In this document: positions 51,905 through 60,191 of the stretch, in pieces
Layout of the letters: every line of letters starts with the position of its first letter
Position numbering within the stretch: position 1 is the first letter of the stretch
Source of the DNA: an uncultured Bacteroidota bacterium
GTDB lineage: Bacteria; Bacteroidota; Bacteroidia; Bacteroidales; VadinHA17
Direction: 5' to 3'
Length of the DNA stretch: 64,000 bases
NCBI GenBank assembly: GCA_903824785.1
Contig: CAIJYD010000037.1
Location: 88,448-152,447, forward strand
The notes under the pieces: generated by a model
Database searches by the model: none
What the model saw: the letters and a program-made list of their open reading frames with translations, nothing else
What the model was told of the DNA's origin: nothing
Program-made: the position numbers and the translations under genes

Positions 51905-51957
51905 ACCCGTTGGTTAAACTTTATGGTTAACCTGATTAGTTAAACCCAATGGTCAAA
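51901..51957. promoter_or_regulatory. Candidate TetR operator (nested palindrome)
   Basis: Arms of about 20 bp, TTTGACCCGTTGGTTAAACT (51901-51920) and the near-complement at 51938-51957 (AGTTAAACCC, then AATGGTCAAA), flank a centre holding the perfect palindrome GGTTAACC (51925-51932). It covers the transcription start and ends four bases before the tetR ATG, ideal for autorepression. Confidence 0.65.
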
Positions 51958-51961
51958 CGAT

Positions 51962-52576
51962 ATGGCTGAAAATGATAAACAGACGGAAGAGAGAATATTC
52001 GAAGCTGCAACTGATGTATTTATTGAAAAAGGGATGGATGGTGCACGTATGCAGGATATTGCAAGTCATGCAGGTATAAATAAAGCATTACTGCATTATT
52101 ATTTCCGTACAAAGGAGCAGCTTTTCAATGCCGTTTTTGAGATGGTTGCCAGAAAAATAATAAAAAAATTTGCACCCGTATTTGATGAGAACCTCAGCCT
52201 TGAAGCAAAAATAAGATTCTTCTTCAAAGAACATCTGACTTTCCTTCAGGAGAACCCGAGGTTGCCTGCATTTTTCCTAAATGAGATGAACAGGAATCCT
52301 TCCAGAATAAAAAAAATACTATCCGGAGTCGATATTGATAAACTGTGGCTTAAGCTATATTCACAACACAAAGAGGAGTTGAAAAATTACAATTTAACTG
52401 AAGAAACAATGCCTCAGCTATTGACCTCTATTGTAGCATTAAGTGTCTTTCCGTTTGCAGCCAGAGGCATAATTGAGGGGGTTCTTGAAAAAATGGGTAT
52501 TGATTTCGATAAATATATTGAAACAAGAAAAACCTTTGCCGCGGAATTTGTGATTAAAGCGATATCCAGACCGTAG
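51962..52576 (+). CDS. TetR/AcrR-family transcriptional repressor
   Basis: Repressor of 204 residues. The N-terminal HTH is typical: RIFEAATDVFIEKGMDGARM, then QDIASHAGINKALLHYYFRT. The C-terminal ligand-binding domain (about 60-204) is helical and variable. It is the first gene of the operon with TolC, HlyD, two ABC ATPases and two permeases. It very probably represses its own operon through the palindrome just upstream and is released by an efflux substrate. Confidence 0.93.
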   Translation: MAENDKQTEERIFEAATDVFIEKGMDGARMQDIASHAGINKALLHYYFRTKEQLFNAVFEMVARKIIKKFAPVFDENLSLEAKIRFFFKEHLTFLQENPRLPAFFLNEMNRNPSRIKKILSGVDIDKLWLKLYSQHKEELKNYNLTEETMPQLLTSIVALSVFPFAARGIIEGVLEKMGIDFDKYIETRKTFAAEFVIKAISRP

Positions 52577-52704
52577 GAACCAAAAGTTGTAACGAATTAA
52601 TAAAGTAATAGATGAACCGAGAACGCTTAACTATAAACACAAACTTGCATGAACAAAATCAACATGCGAGTCCCGTCCGGCCGCTTAAAAATAATATAGT
52701 ACGG

Positions 52705-54003
52705 ATGAAAAGGAGTGTTATGATACTGTTTTTTCTGATGATCATCTGTCCAGTGATTCTCCATGGCCAGAAAATTCTGACTCTGAAAGAATGCTATAAT
52801 ATGGCAACCTCGGCTAACGCACTGGCCGGAGAGAAAGATGCTTATTCCAGTATCTCAATGATAAAAGAAAACAACCTGTCGAAAGGATGGCTTCCCTCTC
52901 TTGATGCCAACGGAAGTATTCTATATAACTCTTCTGTTGCAGATATAAGCGGGATACTCGGAGCTTTGCCAATTCCCGGAATAGCAGGTGCAATAAAGCC
53001 GGTTCCTAATGAGCAGTACAAAATAACTGTCGATATTAACCAGGTAATTTACGACGGGGGTGCAATAAAAAGTGCAAAAGCTATTGAGAAAGCCGATCGC
53101 AGCGTAAATGAGAAACAGGTGGAAACAGATTTGTATAAACTCCGCGGGCAGATAAACGGATATTATTTCAACCTCCTGCTCCTATCCCGTCAGAAAGAGT
53201 TGCTTAACAGCTGGCTTGGATTAATAAACAAACGCCTGTTATCGCTCCAATCGGCTCTTAATAATGGCTTTATTATTAAATCAGACATTGATGTACTTAC
53301 TTCCGAGAAAATAAAAATTGAACAACAGTTAACAGAAAATGAGATCAGAAAAACGTCCCTCCTGAAAATTCTCTCTCTGGTTACAGGAACGGATATTGAT
53401 AGCTCAGCCGAACTGATTCCTCCTGCGATTCCCGATGAAACTTCTGCTGAATTGCTGCGCCCCGAACTTCAGCTATTTGACCTCCGGAAAGAGCAACTCG
53501 CAGCCGGGGTGAAAATGATCGATAGTAAAAGAATGCCGAAAGCCTTCGGATTTGCCTCAATGGGCTATGGAAATCCCCCCGGAAGCAATTTCTTCAAAGA
53601 TGAGTTTGCCTCTTATTACATTGTCGGTGCCGGAATCAAATGGAATATTTTCGACTGGAATAAAGCAAAAAATGAGAAGCAGTTAATCTTCCTGCAGCAG
53701 GGCATTTTAGATAAAAGGAAAACTGACCTTACAGATAACCTGAACAGGCTTCTTGAATCGAAAAAAGCTGAAATAGAAAGCCTTAAATCATTAATTAAAA
53801 CCGACTCCGAGCTTATTACCCTGAGAAAAAGGATCTCTGCCTCAGCGGAATCCCAATATGAAAACGGGACTATCACCGCAACCGAATATCTGAATGAGAT
53901 AAACTCCGAAAAGCAGGCTTTGATAAACTCCGAGATTCATAAAATAAATCTTTCCCTTGCCAGTGTTGAATATCTTAACATCAGTGGAAACGAGATTGAA
54001 TGA
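52705..54003 (+). CDS. TolC-family outer-membrane efflux protein
   Basis: Outer-membrane channel component of a tripartite exporter. I choose the ATG at 52705, which begins a signal peptide (MKRSVMILFFLMIICPVILH, cleavage near GQ). The frame is open 31 codons upstream without a signal. About 432 residues contain two outer-membrane-factor repeats with long coiled coils (GLINKRLLSLQSALNNGFII; ASAESQYENGTITATEYLNE) and a beta-barrel segment. It sits between tetR and the HlyD gene. Confidence 0.9.
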   Translation: MKRSVMILFFLMIICPVILHGQKILTLKECYNMATSANALAGEKDAYSSISMIKENNLSKGWLPSLDANGSILYNSSVADISGILGALPIPGIAGAIKPVPNEQYKITVDINQVIYDGGAIKSAKAIEKADRSVNEKQVETDLYKLRGQINGYYFNLLLLSRQKELLNSWLGLINKRLLSLQSALNNGFIIKSDIDVLTSEKIKIEQQLTENEIRKTSLLKILSLVTGTDIDSSAELIPPAIPDETSAELLRPELQLFDLRKEQLAAGVKMIDSKRMPKAFGFASMGYGNPPGSNFFKDEFASYYIVGAGIKWNIFDWNKAKNEKQLIFLQQGILDKRKTDLTDNLNRLLESKKAEIESLKSLIKTDSELITLRKRISASAESQYENGTITATEYLNEINSEKQALINSEIHKINLSLASVEYLNISGNEIE

Positions 54004-54104
54004 AAATACTAAAGTCACTGAAAAATGTTCCTAAACAGAAAGTGAGAAGATCAGCATTTGAATACCTTACATTAAAATAATATTGTCAAACTATACTTTA
54101 TAAT

Positions 54105-54998
54105 ATGAAAACCCGACTTTTAATAGTTTTTGCCGCCCTCCTGCAAGCCGGTTGCAATAATAATACCGACAAAGCTGACGCATTCGGTAACTTTGAAGCT
54201 ACTGAGATCCTGGTGTCTGCTGAGACCAGCGGCCGCATCCGGCAATTTGCAGCTGCAGAAGGCTCCGGTATTGACCAGGGAGCTGAGATAGCCCTTATAG
54301 ACACAACGCTTTTCCATCTTCAGAAAGCTGAAATAGATGCAGCTGTACAGAGTGTAAGAACGCGTATAAGCACAATCACCTCTCAGAACGAGATCTTAAC
54401 CCAGCAGATTGAGAATCTGAAAGTTAACATTTCAAGAATTGAGAAAATGGTTAAGGATGATGCAGCCACAATAAAACAGTACGATGACCTGACGGGCCAG
54501 CAGGCAGTACTTCTGAAACAGATTGCTGCCAATAATACTCAAAAGGCTTCTGTGGCTGCAGAGGTCTCTGTTCTTGAATCGAAGAAAGCAACTCTGAATG
54601 AACAGATCAGAAGAAGCAGCGTAAAATGTCCGATTACCGGAACAATAATTGAAAAATATTCGGAGGTGGGTGAGATTACAGCAGCAGGGAAGCCACTTGT
54701 AAAGATAGCCGACCTTTCGGTAATGAAACTTAAAGTGTATGTAAGCGGTGCACAGCTCGGTTCGGTCAGAACAGGCATGATGTGTACCGTACGAACTGAT
54801 AACGGGACTAAAGGATACAATACCTTTTCCGGAACAATCAGCTATATTTCTGAAAAGGCCGAGTTTACTCCAAAAATCATCCAGACAAAAGAAGAACGCG
54901 TGATATTGGTTTATGCTGTTAATATAGATGTAAAAAATAACGGTATACTCAAATCAGGAATGCCCGGTGAAGCAATTTTCTCAGCCGGCAGCAATTAA
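54105..54998 (+). CDS. HlyD-family periplasmic adaptor lipoprotein
   Basis: Membrane-fusion protein of the YbhG type linking the ABC permeases to the TolC channel. It has a lipobox (LLQAGC), a lipoyl/barrel-sandwich half-motif (SAETSGRIRQFAAAEGSGID), a coiled-coil hairpin (about 75-165), the second half-motif (VKCPITGTIIEKYSEVGEIT) and a beta-barrel domain. At 297 residues it is full length. The ATPase gene starts four bases after its stop. Confidence 0.92.
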   Translation: MKTRLLIVFAALLQAGCNNNTDKADAFGNFEATEILVSAETSGRIRQFAAAEGSGIDQGAEIALIDTTLFHLQKAEIDAAVQSVRTRISTITSQNEILTQQIENLKVNISRIEKMVKDDAATIKQYDDLTGQQAVLLKQIAANNTQKASVAAEVSVLESKKATLNEQIRRSSVKCPITGTIIEKYSEVGEITAAGKPLVKIADLSVMKLKVYVSGAQLGSVRTGMMCTVRTDNGTKGYNTFSGTISYISEKAEFTPKIIQTKEERVILVYAVNIDVKNNGILKSGMPGEAIFSAGSN

Positions 54999-55002
54999 AC
55001 AG

Positions 55003-55917
55003 ATGTATAAAACAATAGAATCATCGGGAATTAGTAAGAGCTTCGGTCCTACCAAAGCTCTGGATGAGATCTCATTTTCGGTAAATGAATCGGAGGTGTT
55101 TGGTTTTATTGGTCCCGATGGTGCAGGAAAAACAACTCTCTTCAGAATTATAACCACCCTTCTTCTGCCGGATAAAGGTGAGATTAAGGTTCTTGGGCTC
55201 GATTGCAAGGCTGATTATAAAAAGCTTCGGAAAAACATAGGTTATATGCCGGGCCGCTTTAGTCTGTATCAGGATCTTACCGTGGAAGAAAATCTGAACT
55301 TTTATGCTACGGTATTTGGTACTACAATTGAAGAAAACTATGATCTGATATCAGATATCTATTCTCATATCGAACCCTTTAAAAAAAGGCTCGCCGGCAA
55401 GCTCTCCGGAGGGATGAAGCAAAAACTGGCTTTATCGTGTGCCCTTATCCATAAACCGGAACTTCTGGTTCTGGATGAGCCCACAACAGGGGTTGATGCA
55501 GTATCACGGTCAGAATTCTGGGACATGCTGGCCAAACTGCGGCAGCACAAAATCACCATACTGGTCTCAACACCTTATATGGATGAAGCCATGAGATGCG
55601 ACAGAGTTGCCCTTATCCAGGGTGGAAAAATCCTTGCAATTGACACACCTCAGAAGATCAGAGAAGGATTCAGCAAAAAGCTTTTCAGCGCCAGAGCTTC
55701 TGAAAAATACAAACTGATTAAAGCTTTAAAACAGTTTCATAATACGCTCACAGCATATCCTTTTGGCGATTCTGTACACGTTACCTTTATGAATGATACA
55801 ATCGACGATTCCCTTTACGACCATCTTAAGACCTCGGGAATAAATGATGCTTATATAACTGAAACAGAAGCAGGAATAGAGGACAGGTTCCTCGAATTAA
55901 TGAACAAGCCGGAATAA
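55003..55917 (+). CDS. ABC transporter ATP-binding protein (first of two)
   Basis: ATPase of an ABC-2 type exporter, like the first half of YbhF. Walker A is GPDGAGKTT, the signature LSGGMKQKLAL and Walker B LLVLDEPTTGVDA; all are intact. I choose the ATG at 55003 (MYKTIESSGISKSF); a GTG at 54967 would overlap the HlyD gene. About 304 residues with a C-terminal extension. The stop overlaps the next start as TAATG. Confidence 0.93.
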   Translation: MYKTIESSGISKSFGPTKALDEISFSVNESEVFGFIGPDGAGKTTLFRIITTLLLPDKGEIKVLGLDCKADYKKLRKNIGYMPGRFSLYQDLTVEENLNFYATVFGTTIEENYDLISDIYSHIEPFKKRLAGKLSGGMKQKLALSCALIHKPELLVLDEPTTGVDAVSRSEFWDMLAKLRQHKITILVSTPYMDEAMRCDRVALIQGGKILAIDTPQKIREGFSKKLFSARASEKYKLIKALKQFHNTLTAYPFGDSVHVTFMNDTIDDSLYDHLKTSGINDAYITETEAGIEDRFLELMNKPE

Positions 55918-56666
55918 TGGATAATAAAGTTATCAAAGTCAGGAATCTTGTTAAACGGTTTGGCAAATTCGTTGCCAACGACAACCTCACTTTCGATGTT
56001 CATGAAGGTGAGATCTTTGGATTTCTTGGAGCCAACGGTGCCGGGAAAACCACTGCCATCAGGATTCTTTCAGGTTTACTGGAGCCTACCTCAGGAGAAG
56101 TTATAGTAGCAGGATTTAATGCAGGAAGAGAGTCTGAGCAGATTAAAAAAAATATCGGTTATATGTGCCAGAAATTCTCTCTCTACGAAGACCTAACTGT
56201 AAAGGAGAATATTACCCTATACGGAGGAATTTATGGATTGAAAACTTCGGTGATCAGGAACAGAATACATGAGCTGCTGGAGAAGCTTCATTTCCGTGAA
56301 TATGAGAACAGGCTTATTTCCGCTTTGCCCCTTGGGTTGCGGCAGAAACTTGCCTTCTCTGTTGCTGTACTCCATGAGCCAAAAATAGTCTTCCTCGATG
56401 AACCGACAGGAGGTGTTGACCCAATAACCAGACGGCAATTCTGGGAGATGATTTATGAGACAGCAGCAAAAGGAATCACTGTATTTGTAACAACTCATTA
56501 TATGGACGAAGCGGAATATTGCGACCGTATTTCAATAATGAGTGAAGGAAAAATTGTAGCACTGGATACTCCTGAAAATCTTAAAAAACAATTTAATGCA
56601 GGAACTGTCGAGGAGGTATTTATTAAGATTGCACGACCGAATATATCACCGATCCACAATTCTTAA
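55917..56666 (+). CDS. ABC transporter ATP-binding protein (second of two, variant signature)
   Basis: ATPase of 249 residues paired with the preceding one. Walker A is GANGAGKTT and Walker B IVFLDEPTGGVDP, but the ABC signature reads ALPLGLRQKLA instead of LSGG. This variant is familiar in drug/HlyD-linked ATPases such as the second half of YbhF. The two subunits probably form an asymmetric heterodimer. The start overlaps the upstream stop by one base; a 95-base gap separates it from the permease genes. Confidence 0.92.
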   Translation: MDNKVIKVRNLVKRFGKFVANDNLTFDVHEGEIFGFLGANGAGKTTAIRILSGLLEPTSGEVIVAGFNAGRESEQIKKNIGYMCQKFSLYEDLTVKENITLYGGIYGLKTSVIRNRIHELLEKLHFREYENRLISALPLGLRQKLAFSVAVLHEPKIVFLDEPTGGVDPITRRQFWEMIYETAAKGITVFVTTHYMDEAEYCDRISIMSEGKIVALDTPENLKKQFNAGTVEEVFIKIARPNISPIHNS

Positions 56667-56761
56667 CTTCGCTGAAACAAACTAAATGTGAATCAGGGAA
56701 GTAGGAAAAAGTGAAAATGGTGACCGGTAAGAATCGACTGAAACAAATAAACTGATAATTA

Positions 56762-57871
56762 ATGAAACGTTTTCTGGGGTTTGTTAAAAAAGAGTTCCTG
56801 CATATTTTCAGGGATTACAGGACCCTTTTTATATTATTCGGTATTCCGGCCGCACAGATCCTGATATTCGGTTATGCCGTAAGTACGGAAATTAAGAATG
56901 CCGGGGTGGCAATCCTTGATTTATCGCACGATGAAATAACTTTGAAATTAACAGATAAGATTATCTCATCAGGGTTTTTTAAGAGAACTGAGAATCTTCT
57001 GGATTATAATGATATCGACAGAGTATTCAGAAAAGGAAAGACAAAAGCTGTTATCATCTTTGAGAAGGGTTTTGGAAAAAAACTGGTCAGTGAGGGAAAT
57101 GCAGCCCTCAGTATTATTGCAGATGGCTCAGAACCTAACACTGCAACGCTTGTCACAAATTACACGCTGGCAATAGTAAATGATTTTTCCACGGAATTAG
57201 CCGGTCCTGGAAATCCTAATTCAATCCGGATCAAACCTGAGGTAACCATGTTTTATAATCCGAATCTGAAAAGCCACTTTATGTTTGTGCCTGGAGTCAT
57301 TACGCTGATCCTCATCCTTATCTGTGCATTGATGACATCTGTTACCATTGCCCGCGAAAAAGAGTTCGGTACAATGGAGGTGCTGCTTGTTTCTCCCCTG
57401 CGCCCCATCCAGATCATTATCGGGAAAGTGATGCCATATTTCTTTCTATCGTTTATCAATGTTCTTCTTATCCTTGGATTATCATGGTTGGTATTCGGCC
57501 TCCCTGTGAAAGGAAGCCTTGTGCTTCTTCTTGGTGAAAGCATGCTCTATATTTTAATGAGCCTGACTCTTGGTATTTTCATCTCCACCGTTTCTGATAC
57601 AATGCAACAGGCTATTTTTATCTCGCTTATAGGATTGATGCTTCCGACAATTCTGCTTTCAGGATTTATTTTCCCAATAGAAAACATGCCTGAGATTTAT
57701 GATTATATAAGTATGATTTTGCCGCCCCGATACTTTATATCTATAATTAAAAACATAATGATAAAAGGGACCGGTATTATGTTTATATGGAAGGAGACCC
57801 TGATACTTATACTGATGACTTTGTTTTTTATCGGAATAAGTGTCAGAAAATTTAAGATAAGGCTTGAATAA
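56762..57871 (+). CDS. ABC-2 type permease (YbhS-like)
   Basis: Inner-membrane subunit of 369 residues. An N-terminal helix (FILFGIPAAQILIFGYAVST) is followed by a large extracytoplasmic domain (about 40-175) and five further helices with the ABC-2 motif TIAREKEFGTMEVLLVSPLR, which couples to the ATPases. It pairs with the next gene to form the export channel working with the HlyD and TolC components. The substrate is unknown, likely a hydrophobic drug or lipid-like compound. Confidence 0.92.
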   Translation: MKRFLGFVKKEFLHIFRDYRTLFILFGIPAAQILIFGYAVSTEIKNAGVAILDLSHDEITLKLTDKIISSGFFKRTENLLDYNDIDRVFRKGKTKAVIIFEKGFGKKLVSEGNAALSIIADGSEPNTATLVTNYTLAIVNDFSTELAGPGNPNSIRIKPEVTMFYNPNLKSHFMFVPGVITLILILICALMTSVTIAREKEFGTMEVLLVSPLRPIQIIIGKVMPYFFLSFINVLLILGLSWLVFGLPVKGSLVLLLGESMLYILMSLTLGIFISTVSDTMQQAIFISLIGLMLPTILLSGFIFPIENMPEIYDYISMILPPRYFISIIKNIMIKGTGIMFIWKETLILILMTLFFIGISVRKFKIRLE

Positions 57872-57901
57872 AACTGAAGATTTTAAAGTTAAAGAAAGAA
57901 A

Positions 57902-59020
57902 ATGAGGACTATTCTATACCTGATCAGAAAAGAGTTTATTCAGATTTTCAGGAATAAATTTATTTCAAAAGCAATCTTTGCCGTTCCTATCGTGCAGATG
58001 CTTCTGCTGGTCCCTGCAATAACTTTTGAAATAAAGAATGTCAGACTCGCTATTATAGATAAAGATATGACTCCCGAATCACGGGGACTGATCAGCAAAC
58101 TTGAAGGTTCAACTTTTTTTAAAATTTCTTATTCGACCTTCTCGGAAGATGAGGCCAATAATCTCCTGCACGGTAACAAATGCAACATTATACTTCATAT
58201 TCCATCAGGCTTTGGGAAAGACATCGTAAACAGGAACCCAGGGAAACTCCTCGCAACAGTTGATGCGATAAATGCTTCAACAGCTCAGCTTTCGTGGGCA
58301 TATTTAAATGGTGTTATCCGCGACTACAACAAAGATCTCATAACAGAAAACATCAGCACCGGTACAATGACTCCTTTTCCTGTTATTCAGATTACAAACA
58401 GGTATTGGTATAATGAAATGTTAAACTACAAATATTATATGTTGCCGGGGATTCTTGTGATACTTGTAACTGCAATAGGATTCCTTCTGGCCGGATTAAA
58501 TATGGTGAGGGAAAAAGAGTCAGGTACGATTGAACAGATTAATGTAACTCCGGTCAGAAAATATCATTTTATAATCGCAAAAATGGTGCCTTTTCTGTTA
58601 ATCGGCCTTGTAGATCTTGCACTTGGACTGGTAATAGGAAAGCTGGCTTTCAACATTCCTTTCGCAGGAAGTATTTTTATCATGTTTCTTGGAGCGACGA
58701 TTTTCCTGATTGCTGTACTGGGGCTGGCACTATTTATCTCAACATTTTCAGATACGCAGCAGCAATACATGTTTGTAGCCTTTTTCTGTATGATAATTTT
58801 TATTCTTATGAGTGGAATTTTTACACCTTTTGAGAGTATGCCGATGTGGGCACAGGATTTTAATCTTATCAATCCTGTCGCATACCTGATACGCATAAAC
58901 AGAATGGTAATGCTCAAAGGATCAACAATTCAGGATATCAGCCATGACCTTTCAGCATTGGTGTTAATTGCAATATGTTTTACAACACTTGCTGTGCGGC
59001 GTTACAGGAAGAGAGCTTAA
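57902..59020 (+). CDS. ABC-2 type permease (YbhR-like)
   Basis: Second permease subunit, 372 residues, same architecture as the preceding gene: an N-terminal helix, an extracytoplasmic domain (about 40-170) and a C-terminal bundle with the coupling motif NMVREKESGTIEQINVTPVR. It starts 30 bases after its partner. It is the last gene of the tetR operon and is convergent with the EEP-family lipoprotein gene; the 91-base gap contains no obvious hairpin. Confidence 0.92.
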   Translation: MRTILYLIRKEFIQIFRNKFISKAIFAVPIVQMLLLVPAITFEIKNVRLAIIDKDMTPESRGLISKLEGSTFFKISYSTFSEDEANNLLHGNKCNIILHIPSGFGKDIVNRNPGKLLATVDAINASTAQLSWAYLNGVIRDYNKDLITENISTGTMTPFPVIQITNRYWYNEMLNYKYYMLPGILVILVTAIGFLLAGLNMVREKESGTIEQINVTPVRKYHFIIAKMVPFLLIGLVDLALGLVIGKLAFNIPFAGSIFIMFLGATIFLIAVLGLALFISTFSDTQQQYMFVAFFCMIIFILMSGIFTPFESMPMWAQDFNLINPVAYLIRINRMVMLKGSTIQDISHDLSALVLIAICFTTLAVRRYRKRA

Positions 59021-59111
59021 TAGATCTCTATCCTTTCGGTTCATAATGGCAGACAGATAAATTTTTGCTAATAAATTTCTGACGAATCACTTTGATATTG
59101 AAGAAAAAATA

Positions 59112-59984
59112 TCATTTCCCCTTTAGCAAAACAGTCGCTTCAACAGGCCAGTGGTCGGAGATAAATACCCCGCGCGATTTTTTTATTACAGTCTTGTGAT
59201 CCAGTACTTTCAACCCATTTCTGACAAAAATATAATCTATTCTGCCGCTTTTCAGCTCATCGGAGAAACCATTAAATGTACCGTTTGGGCCAAGTGGTAT
59301 TTTCTGAGAGATATTATAAGAGTCGTTTAACAGCGGTACGCTTTCATCAGGACCGGTTAATATTGCATATCCTGTTGATGAAGGCTCCATGTTAAAATCG
59401 CCTGTAATGATGAAAGGGAAATCTCCTGCTATCTTTCCGGCCTCTTTAAGGAGAATTTTTGAACTCATTATCCGCGCGGAATCAGAATCATGGGCAAAAT
59501 GTGTGTTGAAGTAGAAAAAATGGTCATGAGTATTCTTATCGGCAAGTTCAATCCAGGTAACAATTCGCGGAAGGGAGGCTCCCCATCCTTTTGATCCGGC
59601 GCTATCGGGTGTTTGGGAGAGCCAGAAAGTGATTGTTCTTATCAGGTCGAACCGCTCCTTTTTGAAAAATACCGGATTCATCTCCCCTGCTTTTACCCCG
59701 TCATCGCGTCCCACTCCGATAGAGGAATAATCGGTCAGAACAGAATCAAGAACCTCATACTGATGCCATAAAACTTCCTGCATACCAAGAATATCCGGTT
59801 TTTCATTTATCACAAAATTACAAACCTGACTTGCCCTGTTTGGCCATGCATTGATACTGTCAGCGGGATTATCGTATCTGACATTTAATGTCATAACTTT
59901 TATTGCATTTTTTTCCTTTTTGTGTGAACAGCCTGCCAGAAAAAAAAGGATAATGAGAACATTACAGATAATCAGTTTTTTCAT
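59112..59984 (-). CDS. Endonuclease/exonuclease/phosphatase-family lipoprotein
   Basis: Exported lipoprotein (lipobox FLAGC) of 290 residues with an EEP fold. Motifs are VMTLNVRYDNP, ILGMQEVLWHQYEVLD with the metal-binding Glu, FNTHFAHDSD, ITGDFNMEPSS, and the C-terminal RIDYIFVRNGL and SDHWPVEATVLL. Such secreted EEP proteins in Bacteroidota may act on nucleic acids, sugar phosphates or phospholipids; the sequence does not tell which. A Bacteroidota promoter lies just upstream. Confidence 0.88.
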   Translation of the reverse strand: MKKLIICNVLIILFFLAGCSHKKEKNAIKVMTLNVRYDNPADSINAWPNRASQVCNFVINEKPDILGMQEVLWHQYEVLDSVLTDYSSIGVGRDDGVKAGEMNPVFFKKERFDLIRTITFWLSQTPDSAGSKGWGASLPRIVTWIELADKNTHDHFFYFNTHFAHDSDSARIMSSKILLKEAGKIAGDFPFIITGDFNMEPSSTGYAILTGPDESVPLLNDSYNISQKIPLGPNGTFNGFSDELKSGRIDYIFVRNGLKVLDHKTVIKKSRGVFISDHWPVEATVLLKGK

Positions 59985-60003
59985 TTTTCCCCGGAATTTT
60001 CCT

Positions 60004-60034
60004 CAAATATAATCATCTGATCATTAAAATGCAA
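60004..60034 (-). promoter_or_regulatory. Promoter of the EEP lipoprotein gene
   Basis: On the minus strand, TTG (60034-60032), a 20-bp spacer and TATATTTG (60011-60004) lie 20 bases before the ATG. Confidence 0.55.
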
Positions 60035-60095
60035 TATATGAATATCATTGCTTCCCGGGATTTGTTCAGAAAGGTGATGTACCAATTATTTATAT

Positions 60096-60103
60096 ATTTG
60101 TAA
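60096..60103 (+). promoter_or_regulatory. -7 box for mutL
   Basis: TATATTTG (TAnnTTTG), 89 bases before the mutL ATG. No -33 TTTG lies at normal spacing. Confidence 0.4.
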
Positions 60104-60191
60104 AATTGTTCCGGCAATAGATAACCAAATCAATTTAAGGAGTTGTTTTTCAATTAAATGTTAATAATAATTTACCGTAATATTCTTATTA

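Larger units (their letters stand above)
51601..51961. other. Divergent regulatory region between padR and tetR
   Basis: This 361-bp spacer contains the padR promoter and palindrome on the left, an isolated bidirectional terminator in the middle (51837-51852), and the tetR promoter plus a long nested palindrome on the right. The stretch 51665-51830 has no gene I recognise; a short non-coding transcript ending at the terminator is possible. Confidence 0.55.

Noticed and set aside
56667..56761. Partial direct repeats (CTGAAACAAA type) between the ABC ATPase and permease genes
   Set aside because: Two short imperfect copies in AT-rich spacer; no structure or motif supports a function.
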